Positions 33,704 through 42,681 of a DNA stretch of 64,000 nt are shown here, one piece after another. The notes under the pieces are model-generated. The model saw only the letters and a list, made by a program, of their open reading frames with translations, was not told the DNA's origin and searched no databases. Each line of letters starts with the position of its first letter. Positions within the stretch are counted from its first letter, which is position 1. Where the stretch lies: assembly GCA_017415165.1 (NCBI GenBank), contig JAFQIY010000072.1, positions 42,282 to 106,281 on the forward strand. Direction: 5' to 3'. The position numbers were made by a program, and so were the translations under genes. Source of the stretch: Oscillospiraceae bacterium. Its GTDB lineage: Bacteria > Bacillota > Clostridia > Oscillospirales > Ruminococcaceae.

Positions 33704-34942
33704 ATGCAGAACAACTTTTTTGATTGCATCATAATAGGCGGTGGTGCGGCAGGAATGATTGCCGCCGTAACAGCCGCAGACAATGGAAAAAGCGTGCTCC
33801 TGATTGAAAAAGGGGAGAAGTGCGGAAGAAAGCTTGCCATTACGGGCAAGGGCAGGTGCAACGTTACAAACAACTGCACCGACGAGGACTTCTTCGCAAA
33901 TATTCCAGTCAACAGCCGCTTCCTCTATTCCGCATACAGCCGCTTCAGCTGTCAGGATTGTATGGACTTCTTTGAAGCCTGCGGAGTACCGCTGAAAACC
34001 GAAAGGGGCAACCGTGTTTTCCCCGTAAGCGACAACGCACACGATATCGTCCACGCACTTGAAAAGGCTTGCCGTGACCGTGGCGTACAGATACACAAGG
34101 GCGAAAAGGTAAAGAATATTCTCGTTGACGATGGCGTCGTAACAGGCGTTGATTGCGGGGATACTATATATAATTCAGTGAGCGTTCTTGTTGCAACAGG
34201 AGGAAAATCCTACCCTGGGACAGGCTCAGACGGAGACGGCTACCGCTTTGCCGAGAAGCTGGGACATACCATTGTACCGCTTAAACCGTCACTTGTGCCG
34301 CTTGTTGCCGAGGAAAGCTATTGCACGGAAATGATGGGTCTGTCGCTGAAAAATGTGGCGCTTACCCTTGTTGACACATCCAAAAACAAGAACATCTATA
34401 CCGAACAGGGAGAAATGCTGTTTACCCATTTCGGTGTGTCAGGACCAATGGTGCTGAGTGCTTCAAGCCACATTCCGAAAATGGAGAGGGGACGCTATAA
34501 AATCCTCATTGATATGAAGCCTGCACTTGACCACGCTGCACTGGACAAGCGTATCCAGCGCGATTTTGCGGAAATTCCAAACAGACTTTTCTCCAACTCA
34601 CTGTCAAAGCTTCTTCCTGCAAAAATGATACCCGTTATCGTGAAGCTTTCGGGAATTGCTCCCGATAAGCAGGTCAACTCCGTAACAAAGCAGGAGCGTA
34701 CAGACCTTGTTAAGCTGCTGAAAAGCTTCCACGTAACCGTAAAGGAATTCCGTCCGTTAAGTGAAGCAATCGTCACAAGCGGTGGAATTAAGGTCAGCGA
34801 AATCTCTCCTAAAACAATGGAGTCAAAGCTTGTTCAGGGCTTGTTCTTCGCTGGCGAGGTAATGGACGTTGACGCTTACACAGGCGGATTTAACCTGCAA
34901 ATTGCATTCTCTACAGGGGTTACCGCAGGAAATAACTTATAA
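33704..34942 (+). CDS. HI0933-family FAD-dependent oxidoreductase
   Basis: 412 residues. A dinucleotide-binding Rossmann motif opens the chain (IIIGGGAAGMIAAV, residues 6-19), followed by GKGRCNVTN, which is characteristic of the HI0933/YhiN group, ATGGKSYPGTGSDGDGY, and the C-terminal FAGEVMDVDAYTGGFNLQ. The reaction is not known for most members. In clostridia the gene is often next to cmk, plsC and ispH as here, hinting at a housekeeping role. Spacing to cmk is 18 bp. Confidence 0.93.
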   Translation: MQNNFFDCIIIGGGAAGMIAAVTAADNGKSVLLIEKGEKCGRKLAITGKGRCNVTNNCTDEDFFANIPVNSRFLYSAYSRFSCQDCMDFFEACGVPLKTERGNRVFPVSDNAHDIVHALEKACRDRGVQIHKGEKVKNILVDDGVVTGVDCGDTIYNSVSVLVATGGKSYPGTGSDGDGYRFAEKLGHTIVPLKPSLVPLVAEESYCTEMMGLSLKNVALTLVDTSKNKNIYTEQGEMLFTHFGVSGPMVLSASSHIPKMERGRYKILIDMKPALDHAALDKRIQRDFAEIPNRLFSNSLSKLLPAKMIPVIVKLSGIAPDKQVNSVTKQERTDLVKLLKSFHVTVKEFRPLSEAIVTSGGIKVSEISPKTMESKLVQGLFFAGEVMDVDAYTGGFNLQIAFSTGVTAGNNL

Positions 34943-34960
34943 AACAAAGGAAGTGTTAAA

Positions 34961-35641
34961 ATGTCAATAAATATCGCAATCGACGGTCCTGCAGGTGCAG
35001 GCAAAAGTACAATCGCAAAGGCAGCCGCAAAGAAATTCGGCTTCATCTACGTTGATACAGGGGCACTTTATCGTTCAATCGCTTACTACACAATAAACCA
35101 CGGCGCTGATACCCAAAACGCTGAACAGGTTGTCGCAATGCTTAACGATATCACACCTGAGCTGAAATATATAGACGGTATTCAGCACGTTTTCGTCAAC
35201 GGCGAGGACGTTTCCGATAAAATCCGTACTCCCGAGGTTTCAATGGGTGCATCAAATGTTTCGGCAATTCCTGCTGTACGTGATTTCCTTTTCGAGTTAC
35301 AGCGTAAAATTGCACGTGAAAATAACGTTGTAATGGACGGACGTGATATCGGTACAGTCGTACTTCCCGATGCTGAACTGAAAATCTATCTCACAGCGTC
35401 AGCAGAGGAGCGTGCACGCCGCAGACACGTTGAGCTTACCGAAAAGGGCGAAAATGTAAGCTTTGAGGAAGTTCTTGCTGACGTAAATCAGCGTGATTAC
35501 AACGATATGAACCGCGAAATCGCACCGCTGAAGCAGGCTGAGGACGCTGTTCTCTGCGATACAACCGAGGTCGATTTGCAGGGCGCAATTGATATGCTCT
35601 GCGGAATAATCGAAGAAAAAACAGGCACAAAGCCGCTTTAA
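34961..35641 (+). CDS. cmk: Cytidylate kinase
   Basis: 226 residues. The P-loop is DGPAGAGKST (residues 7-16), then YVDTGALYRSIAYY for CMP/dCMP recognition, DGRDIGTVVLPDAELKIYL and the LID segment ARRRH. It phosphorylates CMP and dCMP to the diphosphates. It lies in the flavoprotein-cmk-plsC-ispH/S1 block, the common clostridial order. AAGGAAG precedes the ATG. Confidence 0.96.
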   Translation: MSINIAIDGPAGAGKSTIAKAAAKKFGFIYVDTGALYRSIAYYTINHGADTQNAEQVVAMLNDITPELKYIDGIQHVFVNGEDVSDKIRTPEVSMGASNVSAIPAVRDFLFELQRKIARENNVVMDGRDIGTVVLPDAELKIYLTASAEERARRRHVELTEKGENVSFEEVLADVNQRDYNDMNREIAPLKQAEDAVLCDTTEVDLQGAIDMLCGIIEEKTGTKPL

Positions 35642-35656
35642 TAAGGAAGTGTTGAT

Positions 35657-36280
35657 ATGAACGCATTTGTACGCTACACTGTATGGGGTATCTATAAGCT
35701 TTTTTACAATTTCCATATTGAGGGCATAGAGAATATTCCTCAGGACAGACCTCTCGTAATGGCTTCCAACCACAGAAGTTACGCTGACCCTGTAATCCTT
35801 ACAATGCCGATGAAGCGTCCTGTTACATATATGGCGAAGGAGGAACTGTTCAAGAACAAGCTTTTCGGCTGGTTTATCAGAAAGCTTGGTGCATTTCCTG
35901 TAAAGCGAGGCGCAGGCGATATGCAGGTTATTGACGATTCAATTGCTATTCTCAATTCGGGACGTAACCTCGTGATTTTCCCTGAGGGCACACGCTCCAA
36001 GGACGGCAAGGTAGGCAAGGGAAAGACAGGTGTTGCACTTATCGCCGCAAAGTCTGGTGCAGACGTGATTCCCTGCGGAATTGTCTTTGAGGGGGAAAAG
36101 CTGAAATTCCGTTCAAAGCTGACTCTGCGCTTCGGTAAGGTTATTCCTGCCGAAGAAATTGCTGTTGAAGATGCTTCACCAAAGGCACTAAAGGGCGTAA
36201 AGAAGCGTATTATGAGCGCAATTACCGAGCTTGTTGAAGGTACTGCAGAGGAAAAGGAAAAGGTTGCTGATGAAAGCTGA
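35657..36280 (+). CDS. plsC: 1-acyl-sn-glycerol-3-phosphate acyltransferase
   Basis: 207 residues. The catalytic NHRSYAD (H-x4-D) is near residue 38 and the glycerophosphate-binding FPEGTRS near residue 110. It makes phosphatidic acid from lysophosphatidic acid at the inner face of the membrane. The start has AAGGAAG. Its end overlaps the ispH-S1 start by 11 bp, indicating translational coupling. Confidence 0.94.
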   Translation: MNAFVRYTVWGIYKLFYNFHIEGIENIPQDRPLVMASNHRSYADPVILTMPMKRPVTYMAKEELFKNKLFGWFIRKLGAFPVKRGAGDMQVIDDSIAILNSGRNLVIFPEGTRSKDGKVGKGKTGVALIAAKSGADVIPCGIVFEGEKLKFRSKLTLRFGKVIPAEEIAVEDASPKALKGVKKRIMSAITELVEGTAEEKEKVADES

Positions 36281-38252
36281 AATAATTGTTGCTGAACACG
36301 CAGGTTTCTGTTTTGGTGTTGACAGAGCCTTGAAAATCGTGTATAATGTATTAAGTGACGGCAAAAAAGTTGTTACTTGTGGAGAAATTATCCATAACAG
36401 GGACGTTGTCAAGGACCTTGAAAAAAAAGGCGTAAGAATTGCTGAAACAGAAAATGAACTTTCAGAGCTTACCGATGAAGCGGTTGTAATCCGTTCTCAC
36501 GGCGTAGGCAAAGAGATTTTCAGGCTTTTGGAGAAAAAGAAAATTGAGTATTATGACGGCACCTGCCCTTTTGTAAGACGTATACAAAAGATTGCTGAGG
36601 AAAAGACTGCGGCAGGATATGACGTTATAATTATGGGTGACAGAACTCATCCTGAGGTAGTGGGAATTGCATCTTATTGTCAGAATAAGGCAATTATCTG
36701 CCGCGATGATATTGAATTATCTGATTTTTTCAAAAAAAATTTGAAAAATCCGAAAAAAAAGGTTGCAATTGTTGCGCAAACAACGTATAATATAAATATG
36801 TGGGATAACTGTGTCCGTTTGGCAGCAGAGGCTTTGCCCGATGCAGAGGTAATAAATACCATCTGCAATGCTACATCCGACAGGCAGCGAAGTGCTGTGC
36901 AGCTGGCGGAAACCGCCGACCTTATGGTCGTTGTGGGCGGTAAGCACAGTTCCAATACAGTCAAGCTTGCGGAAATCTGCAGCAGACACTGCAAGGAATG
37001 TATTCACGTTGAGAATGCTTCTGAGCTCGATTTTCAGTATATCGCTAAACTGCTGAAAAATAACACCGGCGAAAAATTTATCATCGGTGTTACTGCCGGT
37101 GCTTCGGCTCCGGTACATATAATCAAGGAGGTTACAAACCAAATGAGTGAAAAAATGATCATGGAAGAGGACTTTAACTTTGAGGAGGCGCTCGACGCGT
37201 CCTTCAAAAAAATATATACCGGTCAGAGGGTGAAAGGATACATAACAGCTGTTAATGATGCAGAAGCTATTGTTGATGTCGGAACAAAGCACACAGGTTA
37301 TGTTTCTCTCGATGAGCTTACAAACGACCCTGCTCTCAAGCCTGCAGACGTTGTAAAGCCAGGCGACGAGGTTGAACTCATCGTTATCAAGGTTAACGAT
37401 GCTGAAGGTATTGTTACTCTTTCCAAGAAGAAGGTTGACGCTCTTCTCGGCTTTGACAAGATTGTTAAGGCTAAGGAAGAGGACGCTATCCTCGAAGGCA
37501 CTGTTACAGGTGTTGTAAAGGGCGGCGTAATCGTACTTTACGAGGGCATCAGAGTATTTATCCCTGCTTCTCAGGCAACTGCACGCAGAGATGACAAGCT
37601 CGAAGAACTCGTTAAGACAACTGTTAAGTTCAAGATTATCGAAGTTAACGAACAGCGCGGCAAGGCTGTAGGTTCTATCAAGATTGTCCGCAATGCTGAA
37701 AAGGACGCTGCTAAGGCTAAGTTCTGGGAATCCGTTAACGTTAACGACGTATTCAAGGGCGAGGTTAAGTCCCTCACAACATACGGCGCATTCGTTGACC
37801 TCGGCGGTATTGATGGTATGGTTCACATTTCCGAGCTCAGCTGGAACAGAATCAAGCACCCATCCGAGGTTGTTAACGTAGGCGATGTTATCGAAGTTTA
37901 CGTTAAGGAACTCGATAAGGAAGCTAACAGAATTTCCCTCGGCTACAAGAAGACAGAGGACAATCCTTGGGTTAAGTTCGCTAACGAATACAAGGTTGAC
38001 GATGTTGTAAAGGCTAAGGTTGTTTCTATCACACCATTCGGCGCATTTGCTCAGATTATCCCAGGTATTGATGGTCTTATCCACATTTCTCAGATTGCTG
38101 ACAAGAGAGTAACAAACGTTAAGGACGTTCTCGCTATCGGTGATGAGGTTGATGCTAAGATTACTGAAATCGACATCGACAAGAAGAGAATCAGCATTTC
38201 TATGCGTGCTCTTATCGAAACAGCAGCTGAAGAAGCTCCTGTTGAAGAATAA
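36270..38252 (+). CDS. ispH: IspH-ribosomal S1 fusion protein
   Basis: 660 residues from the ATG at 36270. Residues 1 to ~285 are IspH, the last enzyme of the MEP isoprenoid pathway, with the three 4Fe-4S cysteines in AGFCFGVDR, GTCPFVRR and TICNATSDRQ. Residues ~300-650 hold four S1 RNA-binding repeats (for example GYITAVNDAEAIVDVG, TTYGAFVDLGGIDGMVHISE and ITPFGAFAQIIPGIDGLIHIS). This fusion is known from many clostridia. The S1 half uses the codons of very highly expressed genes (GTT, GCT, AAG), the IspH half does not. A Shine-Dalgarno-like AAGGAGG lies before an in-frame ATG at 37143, so a free S1 product may be made. Confidence 0.96.
   Translation: MKAEIIVAEHAGFCFGVDRALKIVYNVLSDGKKVVTCGEIIHNRDVVKDLEKKGVRIAETENELSELTDEAVVIRSHGVGKEIFRLLEKKKIEYYDGTCPFVRRIQKIAEEKTAAGYDVIIMGDRTHPEVVGIASYCQNKAIICRDDIELSDFFKKNLKNPKKKVAIVAQTTYNINMWDNCVRLAAEALPDAEVINTICNATSDRQRSAVQLAETADLMVVVGGKHSSNTVKLAEICSRHCKECIHVENASELDFQYIAKLLKNNTGEKFIIGVTAGASAPVHIIKEVTNQMSEKMIMEEDFNFEEALDASFKKIYTGQRVKGYITAVNDAEAIVDVGTKHTGYVSLDELTNDPALKPADVVKPGDEVELIVIKVNDAEGIVTLSKKKVDALLGFDKIVKAKEEDAILEGTVTGVVKGGVIVLYEGIRVFIPASQATARRDDKLEELVKTTVKFKIIEVNEQRGKAVGSIKIVRNAEKDAAKAKFWESVNVNDVFKGEVKSLTTYGAFVDLGGIDGMVHISELSWNRIKHPSEVVNVGDVIEVYVKELDKEANRISLGYKKTEDNPWVKFANEYKVDDVVKAKVVSITPFGAFAQIIPGIDGLIHISQIADKRVTNVKDVLAIGDEVDAKITEIDIDKKRISISMRALIETAAEEAPVEE
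37125..37145 (+). promoter_or_regulatory. Candidate internal ribosome site and start for free S1 protein
   Basis: AAGGAGG at 37125-37131, 11 nt, then ATG at 37143 in the ispH-S1 frame. Starting here would give a 369-residue protein holding all S1 repeats and a leader MSEKMIMEEDF like an independent S1 N-terminus. Confidence 0.5.
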
Positions 38253-38276
38253 GCTATTCTGAATAAGTTATTCTTA

Positions 38277-38312
38277 ATAAAAACGGTACTGTGTTTGCAG
38301 TACCGTTTTTTG
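38277..38312 (+). terminator. Terminator after ispH-S1
   Basis: AAAACGGTACTG / CAGTACCGTTTT hairpin with six Ts. Confidence 0.93.
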
Positions 38313-38342
38313 TGCTATTTTGACTAAAAATAACTTTAGCTA

Positions 38343-38371
38343 TTGACTAAAATATATTTTTATTTTATACT
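38343..38371 (+). promoter_or_regulatory. sigma-A promoter of the DegV gene
   Basis: TTGACT 38343-38348, 17 nt, TATACT 38366-38371. Confidence 0.83.
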
Positions 38372-38409
38372 ACTATTATGTATTGTTATATATTTAAAGG
38401 AGAAAAAGT

Positions 38410-39261
38410 ATGAGTAAGATTGCAGTTGTTACTGATACAAACAGTGGTATTACACAGGAAGAAGCAAAAAAACTTGGTATTTATCTTCTTGCAATGCCGT
38501 TTATCGTAGACGAGAAAGAATATTTTGAGGGCGTAAGCTGTACTTATGAGCAGTTTTTCGAAATGCTCGGTTCGGGCAGCGACGTTTCTACTTCACAGCC
38601 GTCTCCTGAGTCACTCACTTCACTTTGGAATGAAGTGCTCAAAACAAATGATTATATTATTCATATTCCAATGTCATCAGCACTCAGCGGTTCCTGCGGA
38701 ACTGCAAAGGCACTTGCCGCAGATTTCGACGGCAAGGTTGTTGTTGTTGACAATAAAAGAATTTCTATCAGCCAGCGTCAGTCCGTGCTTGATGCACTGA
38801 CTCTCATCGGTCAGGGTCTTTCTGCAGCTGAGATTTGCGCAAAGCTTGAGGAAACAGCTTTTAATTCCAGCATCTACCTTGCTGTCAATACACTTGAACT
38901 TCTCAAGAAAAGCGGACGTGTTACAGCGGCAGGTGCAGCGGTTGCATCAATCCTCGGAATTAAGCCTGTTCTGCAAATTCAGGGTGAAAAGCTGGACGCA
39001 TACGCAAAGGCAAGAGGTATGGCAAACGCACAGAAAACTATGCTTGCCGCTATTGAAAAGGACCTTGAAACACGCTTCAAGGGAAAGAATATCCGTATTG
39101 ACCTTGCTTATTCGGGAGATATTGCTCCTGCAAATGAGTGGAAGAAAATTGTCCGCAAGCACTTCGGCGACAAGACAATTCAGATGTACAAGCTTCCTGT
39201 AAGTATCTGCTGTCACGTTGGCGCAGGCGTTTGTGCAATCGCTGTTCTTGAGTGCATTTAA
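38410..39261 (+). CDS. DegV family fatty-acid-binding protein
   Basis: 283 residues of the two-domain DegV fold. Landmarks are AVVTDTNSGITQEEA at the N-terminus, the DVSTSQPSPESL ligand-loop, IPMSSALSGS (carboxylate-binding Ser) and the C-terminal ICCHVGAGVCAIAVLE. Relatives such as FakB carry a fatty acid to the FakA kinase; no fakA is in the window, so the cargo is inferred from family only. A HAD-type gene follows 11 bp later. Confidence 0.93.
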   Translation: MSKIAVVTDTNSGITQEEAKKLGIYLLAMPFIVDEKEYFEGVSCTYEQFFEMLGSGSDVSTSQPSPESLTSLWNEVLKTNDYIIHIPMSSALSGSCGTAKALAADFDGKVVVVDNKRISISQRQSVLDALTLIGQGLSAAEICAKLEETAFNSSIYLAVNTLELLKKSGRVTAAGAAVASILGIKPVLQIQGEKLDAYAKARGMANAQKTMLAAIEKDLETRFKGKNIRIDLAYSGDIAPANEWKKIVRKHFGDKTIQMYKLPVSICCHVGAGVCAIAVLECI

Positions 39262-39272
39262 GAGGTAAGAGG

Positions 39273-39986
39273 ATGAAATATAAGGCTATACTGTTTGATT
39301 TGGACGGTACACTTCTCCCTATGGACAACAACGTGTTCGTCAAGGGTTATTTCAAGGAGCTTGCAAAAAAGCTTTCTCCCGTCGGACTTGAACCTGACAA
39401 GCTTATTGAAACCGTTTGGGCGGGAACAAAGGCTATGGTGAAAAATGACGGCACACGCCGCAATGATGAAGTTTTCTGGGATGTATTCGGGCAACTGACA
39501 GGGAAGGAAGTTGCGCCTTTCAGAGATGCTTCGGATATTTTCTATTCAACTGATTTTGCAAATGCAAAGGTTTATACATCCGAAAATCCCCTTGCTGTTG
39601 AGGCTGTAAAGCTTGCACATAAAGCCGCAGAAAAGGTTGTCTGCGCAACAAATCCGTTGTTCCCGATAAATGGTCAGCAGATGAGATTAAGTTGGGTAGG
39701 TCTGAAGGATACCGATTTTGATTTGGTTACATCCTATGAAAGCGACAGCTTCTGCAAGCCAAATCCTGAGTATTACAGAACAATCTGTGAAAGAATTGGT
39801 GTTCAGCCGAATGAGTGTCTGCATATCGGCAATGACGAGCGAGAGGACGCATTTGCCGCTTCATCAATTGGTATGGACTGCTGCATCGTGACCGATAATG
39901 CAATTCCATATGAGGAACACCCGTGGAACGGCAGAAAGGGAACATTTGCTGAGCTTGTTGAGTACCTCAGAGAATTAAGTGAATAA
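39273..39986 (+). CDS. HAD-superfamily hydrolase
   Basis: 237 residues from the ATG at 39273 (GAGG upstream). Motif I is LFDLDGTLLPMD, motif II lies in VVCATNPLF, motif III Lys in SFCKPNPEYY, and motif IV is HIGNDEREDAFAA. The cap inserted between motifs I and II is alpha-helical (type C1). It is a phosphatase of an unidentified small substrate. It forms an operon with the DegV gene; the pairing does not show the substrate. Confidence 0.9.
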   Translation: MKYKAILFDLDGTLLPMDNNVFVKGYFKELAKKLSPVGLEPDKLIETVWAGTKAMVKNDGTRRNDEVFWDVFGQLTGKEVAPFRDASDIFYSTDFANAKVYTSENPLAVEAVKLAHKAAEKVVCATNPLFPINGQQMRLSWVGLKDTDFDLVTSYESDSFCKPNPEYYRTICERIGVQPNECLHIGNDEREDAFAASSIGMDCCIVTDNAIPYEEHPWNGRKGTFAELVEYLRELSE

Positions 39987-39992
39987 TTTAAA

Positions 39993-40182
39993 AGCCTGAT
40001 TGTTATAATCAGGCTAATGAGAAAAGAATAATGAATAGTTAAGGTGTCCGCTTTGCGGACATTTTTAATATTATTGCCGAAGGCAATTCCTTAATTATTC
40101 ATTCTTCATTATTCAATATTCACTATTCATTGTCGAAAAGACTTTTTCGACAAATTGAAGCCTGATTGACGTAATCAGGCTT
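39993..40182. repeat. Composite palindromic intergenic element
   Basis: Two hairpins with the same arms (AGCCTGATT / AATCAGGCT) lie at 39993-40015 and 40158-40182. Between them is an inverted repeat AATGAATAGT (40030-40039) / ACTATTCATT (40122-40131), with internal hairpins GTCCGC-N3-GCGGAC, TTGCC-N3-GGCAA and GTCGAAAA-N4-TTTTCGAC. The second outer hairpin has a T-tail and is probably the terminator of the HAD gene. The whole looks like a small non-coding mobile or REP-like element set in a terminator. Confidence 0.7.
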
Positions 40183-40262
40183 TTGATTTGTAACCGTACA
40201 GCTTCTTTGTGCATATTATGAACTGATGGGTAAACCCCATCGGAAACACAAGGAGGAAATGT

Positions 40263-41114
40263 ATGGCAACTTTTTTCAATCAGGCAACTCTTTCCTACAA
40301 CGGAAATGTTGTCAATTCAAATATTACTACAGGCGAGCTTCTTGAAGTCCTTTCCGCAACAAAAACAGCGGTTGTTGATACCTATTCAAGAAATTCCGAA
40401 GTGACTTATATTATCAATATTGTGAACTCAGGCACGATTGCTTATAACAATCTTACCGTAACTGATGACCTCGGCGCATATATTTTCGGGGCAACTGAAC
40501 TTGTTCCGCTTGACTATGTTGACGGTTCAGTACGTTATTTCGTGAACGGCACACTCCAGCCTGCACCAACAGTTACAGCAGGTGCACCGCTTGTTATCAC
40601 AGGAATCAACGTTCCAGCAGGCGGTGTTGCAACAGTTGTCTATGCCGCTGAAACAAACAGCTTTGCACCTCTCGGCGACACAGCAAGCATCGTAAACACA
40701 GCCGTTGTAAGCGGCACAGGAATTTCCGATATCACTGTTACCGAAACAATTACACCTGAAAATACAGCCGACCTTACAATCAGCAAGTCACTCAATCCTA
40801 CAACAGTTACTGAAAACGGTCAGCTGACTTATACCTTTGTAATTCAGAATACAGGCAATGAAGCTGTTGTTGCAACAGATAACGCAATCGTAACCGACAC
40901 ATTCAATCCTGCACTGAACATTACAAGCGTAACCTTCAACGGTGCAGTATGGACGTCACCTGCAAATTACACCTATACCGAAGCAACAGGCGCATTTGCA
41001 ACAAATGCGGGACAGATTACAGTTCCTGCCGCAGCCTACACTCAGAATACAGACGGCACTTGGACTATTCAGCCGGGCGTAAGCGTTCTTACAGTTACAG
41101 GTACAATTATCTGA
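40263..41114 (+). CDS. DUF11-like repeat protein without signal peptide
   Basis: 283 residues, low in charge, rich in Thr, Val and Asn. It opens MATFFNQATLSYNG and lacks a signal peptide or anchor. Two DUF11/isopeptide-like beta-sandwich repeats are visible: residues ~30-140 (YIINIVNSGTIAYNNLTVTD) and ~165-283 (LTISKSLNPTTVTENGQL, YTFVIQNTGNEAVVATD). Such domains usually sit on surface proteins, so the missing export signal is odd. A GATGGG/CCCATC hairpin precedes AAGGAGG in the leader. Its own terminator follows. The related short proteins I recall from clostridia have no assigned role. Confidence 0.87.
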   Translation: MATFFNQATLSYNGNVVNSNITTGELLEVLSATKTAVVDTYSRNSEVTYIINIVNSGTIAYNNLTVTDDLGAYIFGATELVPLDYVDGSVRYFVNGTLQPAPTVTAGAPLVITGINVPAGGVATVVYAAETNSFAPLGDTASIVNTAVVSGTGISDITVTETITPENTADLTISKSLNPTTVTENGQLTYTFVIQNTGNEAVVATDNAIVTDTFNPALNITSVTFNGAVWTSPANYTYTEATGAFATNAGQITVPAAAYTQNTDGTWTIQPGVSVLTVTGTII

Positions 41115-41124
41115 TAAAATTTAT

Positions 41125-41156
41125 ACCTCAGGGGGAAAACTCCCTGAGGTTTTTGT
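41125..41156 (+). terminator. Terminator after DUF11-like gene
   Basis: ACCTCAGGG / CCCTGAGGT hairpin followed by TTTTTG. Confidence 0.92.
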
Positions 41157-41203
41157 GTACAATGGCGAAAATAATTTATTCATATATTTGTCTGAAATTG
41201 TTG

Positions 41204-41232
41204 TTGTAATTACATTTAAGCTGAACTATAAT
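41204..41232 (+). promoter_or_regulatory. sigma-A promoter of the MATE gene
   Basis: TTGTAA 41204-41209, 17 nt, TATAAT 41227-41232. Confidence 0.72.
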
Positions 41233-41269
41233 AATCTCGTTTTGAATTTGAAAAAATGAGGTAATTATT

Positions 41270-42634
41270 ATGTCAGCAACAAAGGATTTAACAAGGGGCA
41301 AGCCTATGAGCCTTATTCTCGGCTTTGGCGTACCGCTTCTTTTCGGCTTTCTTTTTCAGCAATTCTATAACCTTGCCGATACCGCAATCGTCGGACGTTT
41401 TCTCGGCAGTGACGCACTTGCCGCCGTGGGCAGCACTGGCTCGGTAAACTTTCTCATCATCGGCTTTGTAATGGGTATCTGCAACGGCTTTGCAATTCCT
41501 GTCGCTCAGATGTTTGGTGCAAACGATTGGAAACAGCTTCGTAAGTACGTCACAAATTCTGTGTGGCTCTGTATTTTCTTTGCAATCGTAATCACAGCCC
41601 TTACCCTGATTTTCTGCAGCGATATCCTTACCCTGATGAAAACAAACGAGGACACATTTGACCGTGCCCATACATATATTTTCACTATTTTCGCAGGTAT
41701 TCCGGGGTACTTTCTCTACAATATGACCGCAGGTATTCTCCGTTCCCTCGGCGACAGCAAAACACCTGTAAGATGGCTCGTAATCGCTTCGGTAATCAAT
41801 ATCGTGCTGGATATCGTGTTTATTGTAACTTTTAAACTGGATGTTTTCGGTGCGGCACTTGCAACAGTTATCGCCCAGTTTGTATCAGGCTTTGGCTGCC
41901 TGTTCAAGCTTTTTAATGGCTATGCAATGCTCAAGCCCGAAAAAGAGGACTGGAATTTCAGCAGTAAGCACGTTGCCAACCTCTGTACAATGGGACTTCC
42001 TATGGGACTCCAGTACTCCATTACCGCAATCGGAAGCGTCGTGCTTCAGACGGCAGTAAATCAACTTGGCACGGACTCCGTTGCTGCAATTACCGCCGCA
42101 AATAAGCTTTCGATGTTTATGTGCTGCCCGTTTGACGCAATGGGAAGCACAATGGCAACCTACGCAGGACAGAATGTTGGTGCACAGAAATGGGACAGAC
42201 TCAACAAGGGACTCGGTGCCTGTGTAATTCTCGGTGCTGTTTACGCTGTGTTTGCGTTTCTCGTGATGTTCTTCTTCGGGGACAACCTCGCAATGATTTT
42301 TCTCGATGAAAACAGCCGCGGTCTGCGTCCGCTTATTCAGGAATTCCTTACAATTCTTTCCTCGTTCTATTTTCCTCTTGCACTTGTCAATATCGTCCGT
42401 TTCTTCATTCAGGGAATGGGCTTTCCGCCGATTGCAACCTTTGCAGGACTGCTCGAAATGGTTGGCAGAGGAGCAATTGCCTACCTTGTGGGAATTTTCG
42501 GCTTTACAGCCGCTTGCTTCGCATCACCTGCCGCATGGGTGCTTGCCGACGCATTCCTTATCCCAGCGTATTTCGTGTGCAGAAAGAAGCTGCTGAAAAA
42601 GTATGGGGTTGAAAAAGTTGAGAAAGAAGCATAA
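41270..42634 (+). CDS. MATE family multidrug exporter
   Basis: 454 residues, twelve membrane helices in two six-helix halves. The N-terminus GKPMSLILGFGVPLLFGFLF leads into FYNLADTAIVGRFLGSDALAAVGS, the family signature; the second half repeats the pattern with GLPMGLQYSITAIGSVVLQ and AITAANKLSMF. It exchanges Na+ or H+ for organic cations or drugs; the substrate is not predictable. The gene stands alone with its own promoter and terminator. Confidence 0.94.
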   Translation: MSATKDLTRGKPMSLILGFGVPLLFGFLFQQFYNLADTAIVGRFLGSDALAAVGSTGSVNFLIIGFVMGICNGFAIPVAQMFGANDWKQLRKYVTNSVWLCIFFAIVITALTLIFCSDILTLMKTNEDTFDRAHTYIFTIFAGIPGYFLYNMTAGILRSLGDSKTPVRWLVIASVINIVLDIVFIVTFKLDVFGAALATVIAQFVSGFGCLFKLFNGYAMLKPEKEDWNFSSKHVANLCTMGLPMGLQYSITAIGSVVLQTAVNQLGTDSVAAITAANKLSMFMCCPFDAMGSTMATYAGQNVGAQKWDRLNKGLGACVILGAVYAVFAFLVMFFFGDNLAMIFLDENSRGLRPLIQEFLTILSSFYFPLALVNIVRFFIQGMGFPPIATFAGLLEMVGRGAIAYLVGIFGFTAACFASPAAWVLADAFLIPAYFVCRKKLLKKYGVEKVEKEA

Positions 42635-42651
42635 TGATAATAAAAGCCTGA

Positions 42652-42676
42652 AAGATTGTTCTTTCAGGCTTTCTGT
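42652..42676. terminator. Bidirectional terminator
   Basis: AAGCCTGAAAGA / TTCTTTCAGGCTT hairpin between the convergent MATE and membrane-protein genes. Confidence 0.9.
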
Positions 42677-42681
42677 ATAAA

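Noticed and set aside
36717-38084. A 455-residue open frame antisense to ispH-S1
   Set aside because: It mirrors the strong codon bias of the S1 repeats, has no ribosome site, and its translation is Cys/Leu/Asn-rich without any domain.
40195-40262. Hairpin leader before the DUF11-like gene as a possible c-di-GMP or other riboswitch
   Set aside because: Only one 6-bp stem (GATGGG/CCCATC) is visible and none of the conserved riboswitch loops I know are present.
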